DNA of 64,000 nucleotides from Brachybacterium phenoliresistens. Its GTDB lineage: Bacteria; Actinomycetota; Actinomycetes; Actinomycetales; Dermabacteraceae. Under the pieces are notes generated by a model. It did no database searches, was not told the DNA's origin, and saw only the letters and a list, made by a program, of their open reading frames with translations. The stretch is taken from positions 186,001 to 250,000 of the forward strand of contig NZ_KK069989.1 of the NCBI RefSeq assembly GCF_000576425.1. Reading direction: 5' to 3'. Position numbers and translations under genes: made by a program. The stretch's first letter is position 1. Each line of letters opens with the position of its first letter. Shown here piece by piece: positions 1 through 7,693 of this stretch.

Positions 1-2
1 GC

Positions 3-386
3 CTGCTGCAGTTCGACCTGGACCGCGGGGAGATGTGGGTGGACACCTACTCCGCCCACCTCGACGAGTTCGGCGCGAGCGAGTACGACACCCGCGAGCG
101 CTACGACGGCACCGAGGACGACACCCGCCTGCCCGTCCAGTTCGAGGGCCGCACCACCACCTTCCGCACCGACGCGGTGCTGGGGCTGACGCCGACGGAC
201 CGGGTGATCGGCGAGGTCGCCCACGCCTCCGGGGAGGCGGCGACCGTGACCTGGAAGGGCATGGGCCGGGGGCAGACCCGCGGCTGGTTCGCGATCTCCC
301 GCGACGCGTCCCGCGCCTCCGCCGATCTCTCCGAGGGCGTCACCCAGGTCAGCGCCTTCACCGTCGGCGGCCCGAAGGGCCCCTGA
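3..386 (+). CDS. C-terminal part of a probable metallophosphoesterase (5' end outside window)
   Basis: The frame is open from the window edge, and only the last 127 codons are present. The first visible residues (LLQFDLDRGEMWVDTYSAHL) resemble the strand that closes calcineurin-like phosphoesterase domains in secreted actinobacterial enzymes. It is followed by about 90 residues that could be a small beta-sandwich. The catalytic metal-binding motifs would lie upstream and cannot be checked, so the family call rests on the tail alone. A hairpin follows the stop codon. Alternative: an unrelated secreted protein with a similar beta-rich C-terminus. Confidence 0.5.
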   Translation: MLQFDLDRGEMWVDTYSAHLDEFGASEYDTRERYDGTEDDTRLPVQFEGRTTTFRTDAVLGLTPTDRVIGEVAHASGEAATVTWKGMGRGQTRGWFAISRDASRASADLSEGVTQVSAFTVGGPKGP

Positions 387-409
387 GCCGCACGGCCCCC
401 GTCCGGGTG

Positions 410-431
410 TCGCCGATCGCACCATCGGCGA
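410..431 (+). terminator. Candidate terminator hairpin
   Basis: Perfect 8-bp stem TCGCCGAT / ATCGGCGA with a 6-nt loop, 24 nt after the stop codon of the first gene. There is no T tract, which is common for hairpins in such GC-rich genomes. Confidence 0.35.
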
Positions 432-535
432 GCACCGGGCCGCCGCCCGCTGCCGGTAGCATCGACGCATTCCCCCGAGCACCAGCGCCGCGCGCGACCG
501 GCGGCACCCGGACGACCCCGAGCATGAGGACCACG

Positions 536-1051
536 ATGAATCTCGCCCACCACGCCGACTCCAGCGATCTGCCCGTCAAGGAGATCCTCTCCTGGGAGCT
601 GTTCGGCACCGCCTCGCGCGAGCTGGCCCAGCAGATCGCCGACAGCGACTACCGTCCCGAGATCGTCATCGCCGTCGCCCGCGGCGGCCTGCTGCCGGCC
701 GGCTCGCTGTCCTATGCGCTGGGCCTCAAGCTCGCCGACGCGATCAACGTCGAGTTCTACACCGATGTCCACGAGACCCTGCCGGACCCGGTCCTGCTCG
801 CCCCGCTGCTGGACACCGAGGCCATCGCCGGCAAGCGACTGCTGGTCGTGGACGACGTGGCCGACTCCGGCCGCACCCTCGCCCTCGTGCTCGACCTGCT
901 GCGCGGCCAGGGCGCCGAGGCCCGCAGCGCCGTGCTGTACGCGAAGTCCGCCTCCGTGGTCGCGCCGGACTTCGTGTGGCGCCGCACCGACGAGTGGATC
1001 GTCTTCCCCTGGTCGGCGGAGCCGCCGGTCACCCCGGCATCGCGCGGCTGA
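536..1051 (+). CDS. Phosphoribosyltransferase family protein
   Basis: A 171-aa type I phosphoribosyltransferase. The PRPP-binding loop VVDDVADSGRT sits at residues 104-114, and a short loop AVARGGL (46-52) matches the PPi-binding region. Length and motifs resemble small xanthine/hypoxanthine-type enzymes that transfer ribose 5-phosphate from PRPP to a purine, but the base cannot be assigned by eye. The ATG at 536 is chosen because GAGGA ends about 6 nt upstream; the ATG at 524 overlaps that site. A TAGCAT -10-like box lies at 457-462. The gene stands alone before the membrane-protein gene. Confidence 0.8.
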   Translation: MNLAHHADSSDLPVKEILSWELFGTASRELAQQIADSDYRPEIVIAVARGGLLPAGSLSYALGLKLADAINVEFYTDVHETLPDPVLLAPLLDTEAIAGKRLLVVDDVADSGRTLALVLDLLRGQGAEARSAVLYAKSASVVAPDFVWRRTDEWIVFPWSAEPPVTPASRG

Positions 1052-1073
1052 CGCCCCTCGAGCGAGCAGAGCC

Positions 1074-1742
1074 GTGCGCAGGCCGTCCCGGAGCCTCCTG
1101 ATCTCCGGGGCGGCCTGCGCCGTCCTCGCGGGCACCCACCTGGTGGCCACGGCCGTCGCCCCCGGCGGTGCGTGGGCCGCCGGCACCCAGGTGCTGCTCA
1201 TGCCCTCCCTCGCCGCCGTGCTGGCGGCCGGGACGGACCTGTCGCGGCCGCTGCCGCGCCGGGTCCTGGCGGCGCTGTCGCTCTCGTGGCTGGGCGACTC
1301 CCTGCCGAAGCTGACCGACCACGAGGACCTCGCCTTCGGTCTCATGCTCGGCCCGTTCCTGCTGGCGCAGGGCGCGTACATCCGCGCCTTCGCCCCGCTG
1401 CGGGCGGCGGGGATCCTGGGCCTGCGGCCCGTCCCGCGCGCCGCCGCGCTCGTGCCCTACGCCGCGGCCGTGACCGGGATCGTGGCGCTCTGCGCCCCGG
1501 GCGCCGGGCCGATGCTCCCGGCCGTGCTCGTGTACGGCGGGGCGCTCGCCTCGATGGCGGTCCTCGCCACCGGGCTGGGCCCGCTGGGCGCGCTCGGCGG
1601 GGCGATCTTCCTGGTCTCGGACGCGATGATCGGCCTGGAGACCTTCGCGGGCCGGGCCCTGCCCGGGCACGAGCTGTGGGTGATGGCGACCTACATCGGC
1701 GGCCAGACCCTCCTGGTGCTCGGGGTGCGCCGGCCGGCGGGC
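1074..1742 (+). CDS. YhhN/TMEM86-family membrane protein (lysoplasmalogenase-like); 3' end unresolved
   Basis: GTG start at 1074. About 223 residues form seven or eight hydrophobic segments, with the YhhN signatures SWLGDSLPKL (about residues 64-73) and FLVSDAMIGLETF (about 180-192). Family members hydrolyse the vinyl-ether bond of lysoplasmalogens in the membrane. The odd point is that there is no in-frame stop where the family ends: the frame stays open to 3476, antisense to the next gene. One G fewer in the GGGGG run at 1745-1749 would put translation into a frame with a stop at 1765-1767. The given end marks where family-like sequence stops. Real read-through, a frameshift or a sequence error are all possible. 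Confidence 0.6.
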
Positions 1743-1751
1743 CCGGGGGTC

Positions 1752-2870
1752 TCAGACGGCGCCGTGATCCCGGCGGGAGTCGCCGGTCATGGAGCCGACG
1801 CTGTTGGACGGGGTCGCCCCGTCCCGCCAGCGCAGCAGCGCCCCGACGCCCTCGGGCACCGTCGCGACGCCGTCGGCCAGCGCGCTCACGCCCGCATCGG
1901 TGCGGATCGCGGCGGCCAGCAGCTCCTCGATGCCGGCGGGCTCCTGCCCCGTGACGAAGATCAGCTCCTCCACCTGGCCGCGCTCGAGCGCCTGGCGCAC
2001 CTCGTCGACGCCGGCGACGGACGTGCCGCCGCGCCCCTGCTCCTCCGCGAAGCGGTCGGCCAGCTCGCGCTGCCGGGCATCGATGTGCTCCCGCGTCGCC
2101 TCCCGGACCGACTCGCGGAAGGTCGGCCGGTCCAGGCTCTGCCCGCGGGTGCCGCCGGGGATCTCCCGCAGCAGCGGCAGCACGTCCGGGCCCAGCTCGT
2201 CCTTCAGCAGGGACAGGGCGCGCACGTCGCCGGTGGCCAGCACCATCTGCGGCCGATGCCGCGCGACCAGGCGCTGCACGCTCTGCGCGACCGCCTCCGC
2301 GTTGCGCTCCCACGAGTCCTCGACCCGGGCCTCGAAGTTGTCCGAGCGCCAGCCGTGCTGCGAGCCCCCGCCGCGGCCGGTCTTGTGCAGCTCGTCGTGG
2401 CCGCCGTCGACCTGCGCCTCGCCGTCCAGGACGTTCTCGCTCTGCGGGATGGAGGGGTTCTCCGGGGCGCGCAGGTGCAGGTCCGCCCCCGAGCGGTCCA
2501 CCTCGATCAGCAGCTGGCTCACGGCGTACGGCGTCAGCTGCAGCAGCGGCAGCAGGACGGGGCGGTCGGACCAGGCGGCGCACTCCTGCAGCGGCGGCGC
2601 CGGCAGCACGCGATCCAGCACGATGCCGCCCTCGGTGGCGAGGACGGCGCGGCCGTGGCGCCCGCCGATCCGGGTGGGGGCCAGCACGGTCTCCTCGACC
2701 TCGGCGAGCAGGGCGTCGGGGGCGCCGGCCCCGCGCAGGGTGCCGCGCTGCTGGGCCCATCGGGTGGCGAGCTCGTCCGCGGCGCGCTGGTCGGTGCGCG
2801 TGGTGTCGAGATACACGGAGAGGTACGGACCGTCGGCCTCGAGGGCGGGGATGAGCCACGGCAGTTTCAC
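1752..2870 (-). CDS. Vms1/baeRF-family (Rv2629-like) release-factor-related protein
   Basis: A 372-aa protein. It starts at the GTG at 2870, preceded 6 nt upstream by a strong GGAGG. The N-terminus LSVYLDTTRTDQRAADEL and the overall layout match the bacterial archaeo-eukaryotic release factor group that includes mycobacterial Rv2629 and is related to eukaryotic Vms1. The region GRGGGSQHGW (about residues 165-175) is Gly-rich. Relatives of this fold act on peptidyl-tRNA or stalled ribosomes; that activity is inferred here. It ends convergently on the membrane-protein gene and stands alone, so context does not help. Confidence 0.75.
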   Translation of the reverse strand: MKLPWLIPALEADGPYLSVYLDTTRTDQRAADELATRWAQQRGTLRGAGAPDALLAEVEETVLAPTRIGGRHGRAVLATEGGIVLDRVLPAPPLQECAAWSDRPVLLPLLQLTPYAVSQLLIEVDRSGADLHLRAPENPSIPQSENVLDGEAQVDGGHDELHKTGRGGGSQHGWRSDNFEARVEDSWERNAEAVAQSVQRLVARHRPQMVLATGDVRALSLLKDELGPDVLPLLREIPGGTRGQSLDRPTFRESVREATREHIDARQRELADRFAEEQGRGGTSVAGVDEVRQALERGQVEELIFVTGQEPAGIEELLAAAIRTDAGVSALADGVATVPEGVGALLRWRDGATPSNSVGSMTGDSRRDHGAV

Positions 2871-3001
2871 GAAGGACCTCCTGCTTGTTCGCGAGCGGCG
2901 AAGGCGCGACCTTCCGGCTCCTTCGCCGAGTGGTGGCCCCACGATTCCACGCCCCCCGCGGCCCCGCAAGCGGATCGGCGGATCGCGCGGGGACGGCCTG
3001 T

Positions 3002-3030
3002 GAGCAGGCGGCCGGCGGCCCCGCCTGCTC
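3002..3030 (-). terminator. Terminator hairpin overlapping a stop codon
   Basis: GAGCAGGCGG and CCGCCTGCTC form a perfect 10-bp stem with a 9-nt loop. The stem includes part of the stop codon of the DUF1684 gene on the minus strand. Confidence 0.55.
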
Positions 3031-3889
3031 AGGACGCCGCGGTGACCCGCGAGATCGGGGTCCGCTCCCCGGCCTCGACGGCGACGGGGAGACGGTTCTC
3101 CGGCGGCGGCAGCGGGCAGGTGGCGTGGTCGGTGTACGCGCAGGGGAGGTTCACGGCCCGCGTGAAGTCCAGGACGGTGGCGCCCGAGGCGTCGGGCGGC
3201 GGCACCTCCAGCCAGCGGCCGACGGCGCAGGTGCTCTCGCCGCTGGTGGCGTCCCGGAACAGCACGGAGAGCGCGCCGTCGGGCTCCGAGGCGAAGGCCG
3301 TCAGCCGGTGCCGCGTCCCGGCGAGCTCGAGCTCGAGCACCCCGGGGGAGCGGAACTCCTGCTCGAGGCCCTCGACGACCGAGCCGACCCGGGAGGTGCG
3401 CGCCGGGGCGTCCGGGAGCAGCCGGGCGGGGATCCGCCAGCGCGGATCGGGCGGGAAGGCCGGGGTGCCGGGGTAGGCGGCGAGGTACGGGGCATCGGCG
3501 CGGCGGGGGCGCAGGATCACCCGTCCGCCGCGGTCGGCGATCTCCACCGCGCCGGCGACGCCGTCGTCGAGGAAGGCGGCGGTGATGCTCGTGCCCGGGG
3601 TCAGGGGGCCGAAGCTGTGGCGTCCGGTGATCACCGTCGCGCCCAGCACCAGCTGCTCGCCGGGATCGAGCTCGACCTCCGGCCCGTCCTCGCCCAGCCG
3701 CCAGGTGCCGGGGGCGCCGGGGAGGTGGATCGGGGTCCTCTCGAGCCAGTGCAGCGCGGTCACGGCGAGGAACCCCAGCGGCTCGCGGCGCCGCTCCTCG
3801 TGCCGGCGATGCCAGTCCTGCCAGGCGCGGGAGAAGGCCTCCGCATCGGTCGCGGCGGGATCCGGGCTGCTGTGCGGGGTGGTGCTCAT
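3029..3889 (-). CDS. DUF1684 domain protein
   Basis: A 286-aa protein with no signal peptide or membrane segment. The C-terminal half has the DUF1684 signature: VLDFTRAVNLPCAY, then TCPLPPPENRLPVAV (about residues 243-272). The N-terminal half (LGFLAVTALHWLE) matches the start of the family. The family is common in actinobacteria and has no established reaction. It is monocistronic, with a hairpin at the stop codon and about 160 nt before the next minus-strand gene. Confidence 0.85.
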   Translation of the reverse strand: MSTTPHSSPDPAATDAEAFSRAWQDWHRRHEERRREPLGFLAVTALHWLERTPIHLPGAPGTWRLGEDGPEVELDPGEQLVLGATVITGRHSFGPLTPGTSITAAFLDDGVAGAVEIADRGGRVILRPRRADAPYLAAYPGTPAFPPDPRWRIPARLLPDAPARTSRVGSVVEGLEQEFRSPGVLELELAGTRHRLTAFASEPDGALSVLFRDATSGESTCAVGRWLEVPPPDASGATVLDFTRAVNLPCAYTDHATCPLPPPENRLPVAVEAGERTPISRVTAAS

Positions 3890-4011
3890 GTCCGTCCTTC
3901 GTTCGGTGCCCGACCACCCTGTCGCATCGCGGCGCGCCTGTCACGGGCGGCGACATGCTCGGACACGCCGGACGGTGGCGCGACCGCCCGCCGCGCTCTA
4001 CCCTCGGGGGC

Positions 4012-4464
4012 ATGTCGACGCCCCTGGAGCGCATCACCGCCCTCGTGGCGGACCGTCTCGGCGAGGACGGCCAGTTCACCAGCACCCCCGTGCTCACCCT
4101 CGAGGAGTTCTTCGAGGGCAACGAGGCCGAGGGATCGATCCTGTGCAACGTCGTGCGGGATCCGCAGGACCTCGGATCCCTGGTCCCGCCGCAGGAGGCC
4201 TTCGAGATCTTCTCCGAGATCCGGGACCGCAGCGAGGTCGCGGACGTCCGGATCGCCCTGACCATGTTCGACGACCCGGACTGGCCGTTCTCCGACACGG
4301 TCCTGGTCGAGACGATCGCGACCCCGGAGGAGGCGCGCGGCTGGTTCGAGGAGGAGATCGGGCCCGACGAGGTCGATCCCCTCGCCCCGGACGACGACCT
4401 CGTGGACGTGGTGCGCGAGCTGGGCATGGACCCCGATCGGGTGCTCGTGCTGTGGTGGGACTGA
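4012..4464 (+). CDS. Hypothetical acidic protein
   Basis: A 150-aa, strongly acidic soluble protein with no membrane segment or recognised domain. It starts MSTPLERITALV and ends RVLVLWWD, with Glu/Asp-rich helices between. The ATG at 4012 is preferred over the ATG at 3955 because the extra upstream codons do not look protein-like. A TACCCT box lies just ahead of the start, so the transcript may have a very short leader. It ends 4 nt from the convergent neighbour. The acidic, Trp-ending make-up recalls cytosolic immunity-type or SUKH-like small proteins, but no toxin gene is adjacent, so no function is assigned. Confidence 0.7.
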   Translation: MSTPLERITALVADRLGEDGQFTSTPVLTLEEFFEGNEAEGSILCNVVRDPQDLGSLVPPQEAFEIFSEIRDRSEVADVRIALTMFDDPDWPFSDTVLVETIATPEEARGWFEEEIGPDEVDPLAPDDDLVDVVRELGMDPDRVLVLWWD

Positions 4465-4468
4465 GCCG

Positions 4469-5053
4469 CTAGCCGACCTGCCCCGGCGGCGCCGGGAACC
4501 AGGACGCCTCCGGGATCTCGAGCACCTGCCCGTCCTCCTCGCCCGAGGGCACGGGGATGCCTTCGGCGGCCAGCGCCTCGCGCAGCCGGCCGGGGAGGCC
4601 GCCGTCGGGGTCCTCGTCCACGCGCAGCGTGAGCACGTCGGTGCCGTCGACCATCTTCTCGGCGTCCCCCCGATGGAAGTACACCCAGCCGCGCACGGCC
4701 CGGCCGGTGCGGCGCTCCTGCGCGCGGGCCGCCTCCTCCAGGAGGGTCCGCGCCGAGGCCTCGTCCTCGCCCACGTCCTCGGCGACCAGCGCGTCCTCCT
4801 GCGCGAGCCGGGCCAGGGCGCGCCGGATCGCCGCGGAACGGTCGCGCCCCGCGTTCTCCCGGGCGAGGTGGTCGCGCTCGACCCACGCCGCGGCGAGGAT
4901 CTCATCGGCCCGGGCCGAGGCCACGCCCTCCGCGTCCGCGGACCGGTGCAGGTCGCGGCGGATCTCCTCGAGCTCCTCCCGGCCGAGGGCGAGGCGCACC
5001 ATCGCCTCGGTGCGCAGCTGCGCGAGCACCTCCTCGGGCTCCAGGACGCTCAT
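4469..5053 (-). CDS. Hypothetical protein, possibly DUF6891-like
   Basis: A 194-aa soluble protein. The N-terminal two thirds is helical and charged. The C-terminal third contains GWVYFHRGDAEKMVDG (about residues 125-140), which resembles the core of DUF6891-type proteins; this match is tentative. Its ATG overlaps the stop codon of the pirin gene by 4 nt, so it is probably the last gene of a three-gene coupled unit (glycosylase, pirin, this gene). Confidence 0.65.
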   Translation of the reverse strand: MSVLEPEEVLAQLRTEAMVRLALGREELEEIRRDLHRSADAEGVASARADEILAAAWVERDHLARENAGRDRSAAIRRALARLAQEDALVAEDVGEDEASARTLLEEAARAQERRTGRAVRGWVYFHRGDAEKMVDGTDVLTLRVDEDPDGGLPGRLREALAAEGIPVPSGEEDGQVLEIPEASWFPAPPGQVG

Positions 5054-6024
5054 CGGGCCGGCTCCGTCCGGGCGTGCGGGGCGGGATTGCTGCGCGGCCG
5101 CAGGGTCATCGGCGGGATCGCCGGTGCGGGCAGCCGGGCCTGACCGTGGGCGTTGCGCCCCGGGCCGCCGTGCCCCACATACCCTGCGACCTCGCCGAAG
5201 CGCTCGCCGCCGGCCTCCCAGTCGGCCCGCGCCCGATGGATCTCCTCGCTCGTGCGGCCCACGAAGTTCCACCACATGACGATCTCCTCCTCGAAGGGCT
5301 CCCCGCCCAGCAGCATGACGCGGGCGGCATGCCCGCCCGCGTTGCGCAGGTGCAGCCGCTCCGCGCCGACGCCGAGATAGGCGAGGGACGCCCGCGGCAC
5401 CGGGACCCCCTCCACGTCGACCTCCCCGCAGTCCACGAGCACCCCGTGCTCGAAGCCGGGGTCCACGTCGATCTCGAGCCGCGCCCCGGGATCCAGCCGG
5501 ATCTCGGCCCCGACCAGCGGGGTATGGACCTCGACGGGGGAGGTGCTCCCCAGCAGGGAGCCGATGAGCACGAGGGCGCAGCCGCCGGGCAGATCCACCT
5601 CGGGCGGGGCATAGTGCTCGAGACGGCGGGGGAGGGACGCCCTCCGGGACTCCGGCAGGGCCAGCCACAGCTGCACGCCGTGCAGGACGGTGGTCGGCGC
5701 GGTCGAGGTCTCCGAGTGCGCGATGCCGTCGCCGGCCGTCATCAGGTTGACCTCCCCGGGCAGCACCTCGCCGCGCCCGCCGCCCGAGTCGATGTGCGCG
5801 ATCTCCCCGCGGAACAGCCAGCTCACGGTCTGCAGGCCGATGTGCGGGTGGGGCGCGACGTCCATGCCCCCGGTGCGGGAGACGTCGTCGGGCCCGTAGT
5901 GGTCCGCGAAGCACCAGGCGCCGATCAGCGATCGTCGGCGCTGCGGCAGGGTGCGCAGCACGGTCATCGAGCGCGGCCCGCCCAGCGGCACCTCGCGCGG
6001 CGCGAGGATCTCGACGTCTCTCAT
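5050..6024 (-). CDS. Pirin family protein
   Basis: A 324-aa bicupin. The N-terminal cupin carries the pirin metal-ligand set: PHPHIGLQTVSW (two His) and later GDGIAHSE (His and Glu). FRGEIAHIDSGG is also typical. Pirins are Fe-binding cytosolic proteins; some bacterial members act as quercetin 2,3-dioxygenases or modulate redox enzymes. The C-terminal cupin ends EEIVMWWNFVGRT, another family hallmark. AGGAG precedes the ATG. The start overlaps the DNA-glycosylase stop and the end overlaps the next start, each by 4 nt, so the three genes are probably translationally coupled. Confidence 0.88.
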   Translation of the reverse strand: MRDVEILAPREVPLGGPRSMTVLRTLPQRRRSLIGAWCFADHYGPDDVSRTGGMDVAPHPHIGLQTVSWLFRGEIAHIDSGGGRGEVLPGEVNLMTAGDGIAHSETSTAPTTVLHGVQLWLALPESRRASLPRRLEHYAPPEVDLPGGCALVLIGSLLGSTSPVEVHTPLVGAEIRLDPGARLEIDVDPGFEHGVLVDCGEVDVEGVPVPRASLAYLGVGAERLHLRNAGGHAARVMLLGGEPFEEEIVMWWNFVGRTSEEIHRARADWEAGGERFGEVAGYVGHGGPGRNAHGQARLPAPAIPPMTLRPRSNPAPHARTEPAR

Positions 6025-6683
6025 GGCTCCTCCTGGTCCGATGGTGCGGGGTCCGATGGTGCGGGGACGGCCTCCCACACCGCGCGCCAGTGCGCGGCCA
6101 GGGAGTCCACGGTCTCGTGCGCGTTCAGCCCGCTGGGCTGCGGCAGCACCCACAGGGCCGAGCCCTGCGGCCAGCCGGCGACCTCCGCGGCGTCCTGCCG
6201 TCCCATCCTCGCGCGCGGGACGGAGAACGCGGTGCGGAACGCCGTGATCCCCACGACGGCGACGGCCCGCGGCCGCATCTCCCGCACCCGCGCCACGAGC
6301 GTCCGCCCGCCCTCGCGCAGCTCCTCGCGGGAGAGCTCGTCGGCCCGCGCGGTGGGGCGCGCGACGAGGTTGGTCATGGCGATCCCGCGCCCGAGGATCT
6401 CCTGCTCATCGGCCGCGTCGAGCCCGCGGGAGGCGTCGATGCGCCGATCCAGGATCCCGGCGCGCTGCAGGGAGGGCCAGAAGCGGTTGCCCGGATGGGC
6501 GAACGGCGCGTTGACGGCGGCGGTCCACAGCCCCGGGTTGATGCCCACGATCAGCAGGCGCACCGGCGCGCCCGGCGCGGGCAGCACGTCGTCGAGGTCA
6601 TCGGGCCGGGCGGCGGCGAAGCGCGCGAGATCCTCCCGCGTGGGCTTCGCGCCGCCCAGGGGCGAGGGACGGCGGGAGCTCAT
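6021..6683 (-). CDS. mug: Mismatch-specific uracil/thymine DNA glycosylase (Mug family)
   Basis: A 220-aa enzyme of base-excision repair. The active-site motif GINPG (residues 47-51) is followed by TAAVNAPFAHPGNRFWP, and the second motif, LPQPSGLNAHE, lies near residue 180. These define the Mug/TDG class, which removes U or T opposite G. Asn in GINPG is the residue that positions the catalytic water. It is first in a minus-strand unit with pirin and a DUF gene. The ATG at 6683 is divergent from the serine-hydrolase start at 6719, leaving only 35 nt for both promoters. Confidence 0.9.
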   Translation of the reverse strand: MSSRRPSPLGGAKPTREDLARFAAARPDDLDDVLPAPGAPVRLLIVGINPGLWTAAVNAPFAHPGNRFWPSLQRAGILDRRIDASRGLDAADEQEILGRGIAMTNLVARPTARADELSREELREGGRTLVARVREMRPRAVAVVGITAFRTAFSVPRARMGRQDAAEVAGWPQGSALWVLPQPSGLNAHETVDSLAAHWRAVWEAVPAPSDPAPSDQEEP

Positions 6684-6718
6684 GTCGGCACTGTAGACGC
6701 CCGATCTAGGATTCGGGG

Positions 6719-7675
6719 ATGACCGATCTCTCCGCCGCCTTCGACCTGGTCCGCCGGCACGTCGCCGAGGACCGCCTGCCCACCGCCGTGCTCGGCGTCG
6801 CCGATGCGCAGGGGATCCTCGCCCTGGACGGCTTCGGCGCCCGCGAGGACGCGCGCTACCTGCTGTACTCGGTGACCAAGCCCCTGGTCGGCATCACCGC
6901 GGCCCGCCTCGTGCAGCAGGGCCTGCTCACGCCGCAGACCCCGCTGGCCGAGGCGCTGACCGGCTTCGGCGCCGAGCGCGAGGACACCGTCCGGCTGCGC
7001 CACCTGGTCAGCCACACCTCCGGGATCGCGGAGCCCCCGCTGGACTCGCGCGCCCCGCTGCGCGAGGAGCTGCTGCGCTCCGGTCGGGACTTCGCCGCGG
7101 GCACGGCCTCGCGGTACTCCTCGCTGGCCTTCGAGGGCGTCGCCGCGATGATCGAGCACGCCGGCGCAGCGCCCTGGGACCGGCAGCTGCAGGACTGGGC
7201 GGCATCGGCCGGAGCCGCCGGCCTCTCCCTCGAGCCCGGGGACGCCCTGCGCACCGTCGACGCGGCCGCCGCAGGGATGGACGAGGAGCGCCTGCTCGCG
7301 CGCCGCCACCCGGGGGCGGGGCTGTCCGGAACGGCGGAGGACCTGCTGAGCATCGGGCGCGCCCTGCTCTCCGGCGGCGGGGAGGTGCTGCGCCCGGCGA
7401 CGCTCGCGATGATGCTGCGCCCCCTCACCGGAGACATCCCGCGCCTGGGCCCGTACCCCGCCGAGCGCGGCCAGGACTGGGGGTTCAGCTGGAATCTGCC
7501 CCGCCGCGCCCCGGGCCTGATCGACACCGACCTGTATGGCCATGGCGGCTGGGCCGGGACCGCGTTCTGGGTCCATCCGGGCGCCGGGGTCTGCTGGGTG
7601 CTGCTGACGAACCGGGCCCAGCGCCCGGGGGTCGACGTCGACGCGATCGACAATGCGGTGATCGGCGCCCTGTGA
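6719..7675 (+). CDS. Serine beta-lactamase-like hydrolase (class C/DD-peptidase fold)
   Basis: A 318-aa protein with the SxxK tetrad SVTK at residues 51-54 (nucleophile Ser51) and the C-terminal HGG (about 278-280) in YGHGGWAG. The middle motif reads Y133-S-S135 instead of the usual YSN. No signal peptide is present, so it is likely cytoplasmic and more probably an esterase or peptidase than a resistance enzyme. It starts 35 nt from the divergent glycosylase gene and ends 18 nt before the GH92 gene, so the two may be co-transcribed. Confidence 0.8.
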   Translation: MTDLSAAFDLVRRHVAEDRLPTAVLGVADAQGILALDGFGAREDARYLLYSVTKPLVGITAARLVQQGLLTPQTPLAEALTGFGAEREDTVRLRHLVSHTSGIAEPPLDSRAPLREELLRSGRDFAAGTASRYSSLAFEGVAAMIEHAGAAPWDRQLQDWAASAGAAGLSLEPGDALRTVDAAAAGMDEERLLARRHPGAGLSGTAEDLLSIGRALLSGGGEVLRPATLAMMLRPLTGDIPRLGPYPAERGQDWGFSWNLPRRAPGLIDTDLYGHGGWAGTAFWVHPGAGVCWVLLTNRAQRPGVDVDAIDNAVIGAL

Positions 7676-7693
7676 GCGGATAGCCTGATCCGC

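Noticed and set aside
6719..7675. Antibiotic-resistance beta-lactamase
   Set aside because: No signal peptide and an altered YxN motif; an intracellular esterase or peptidase is more likely.
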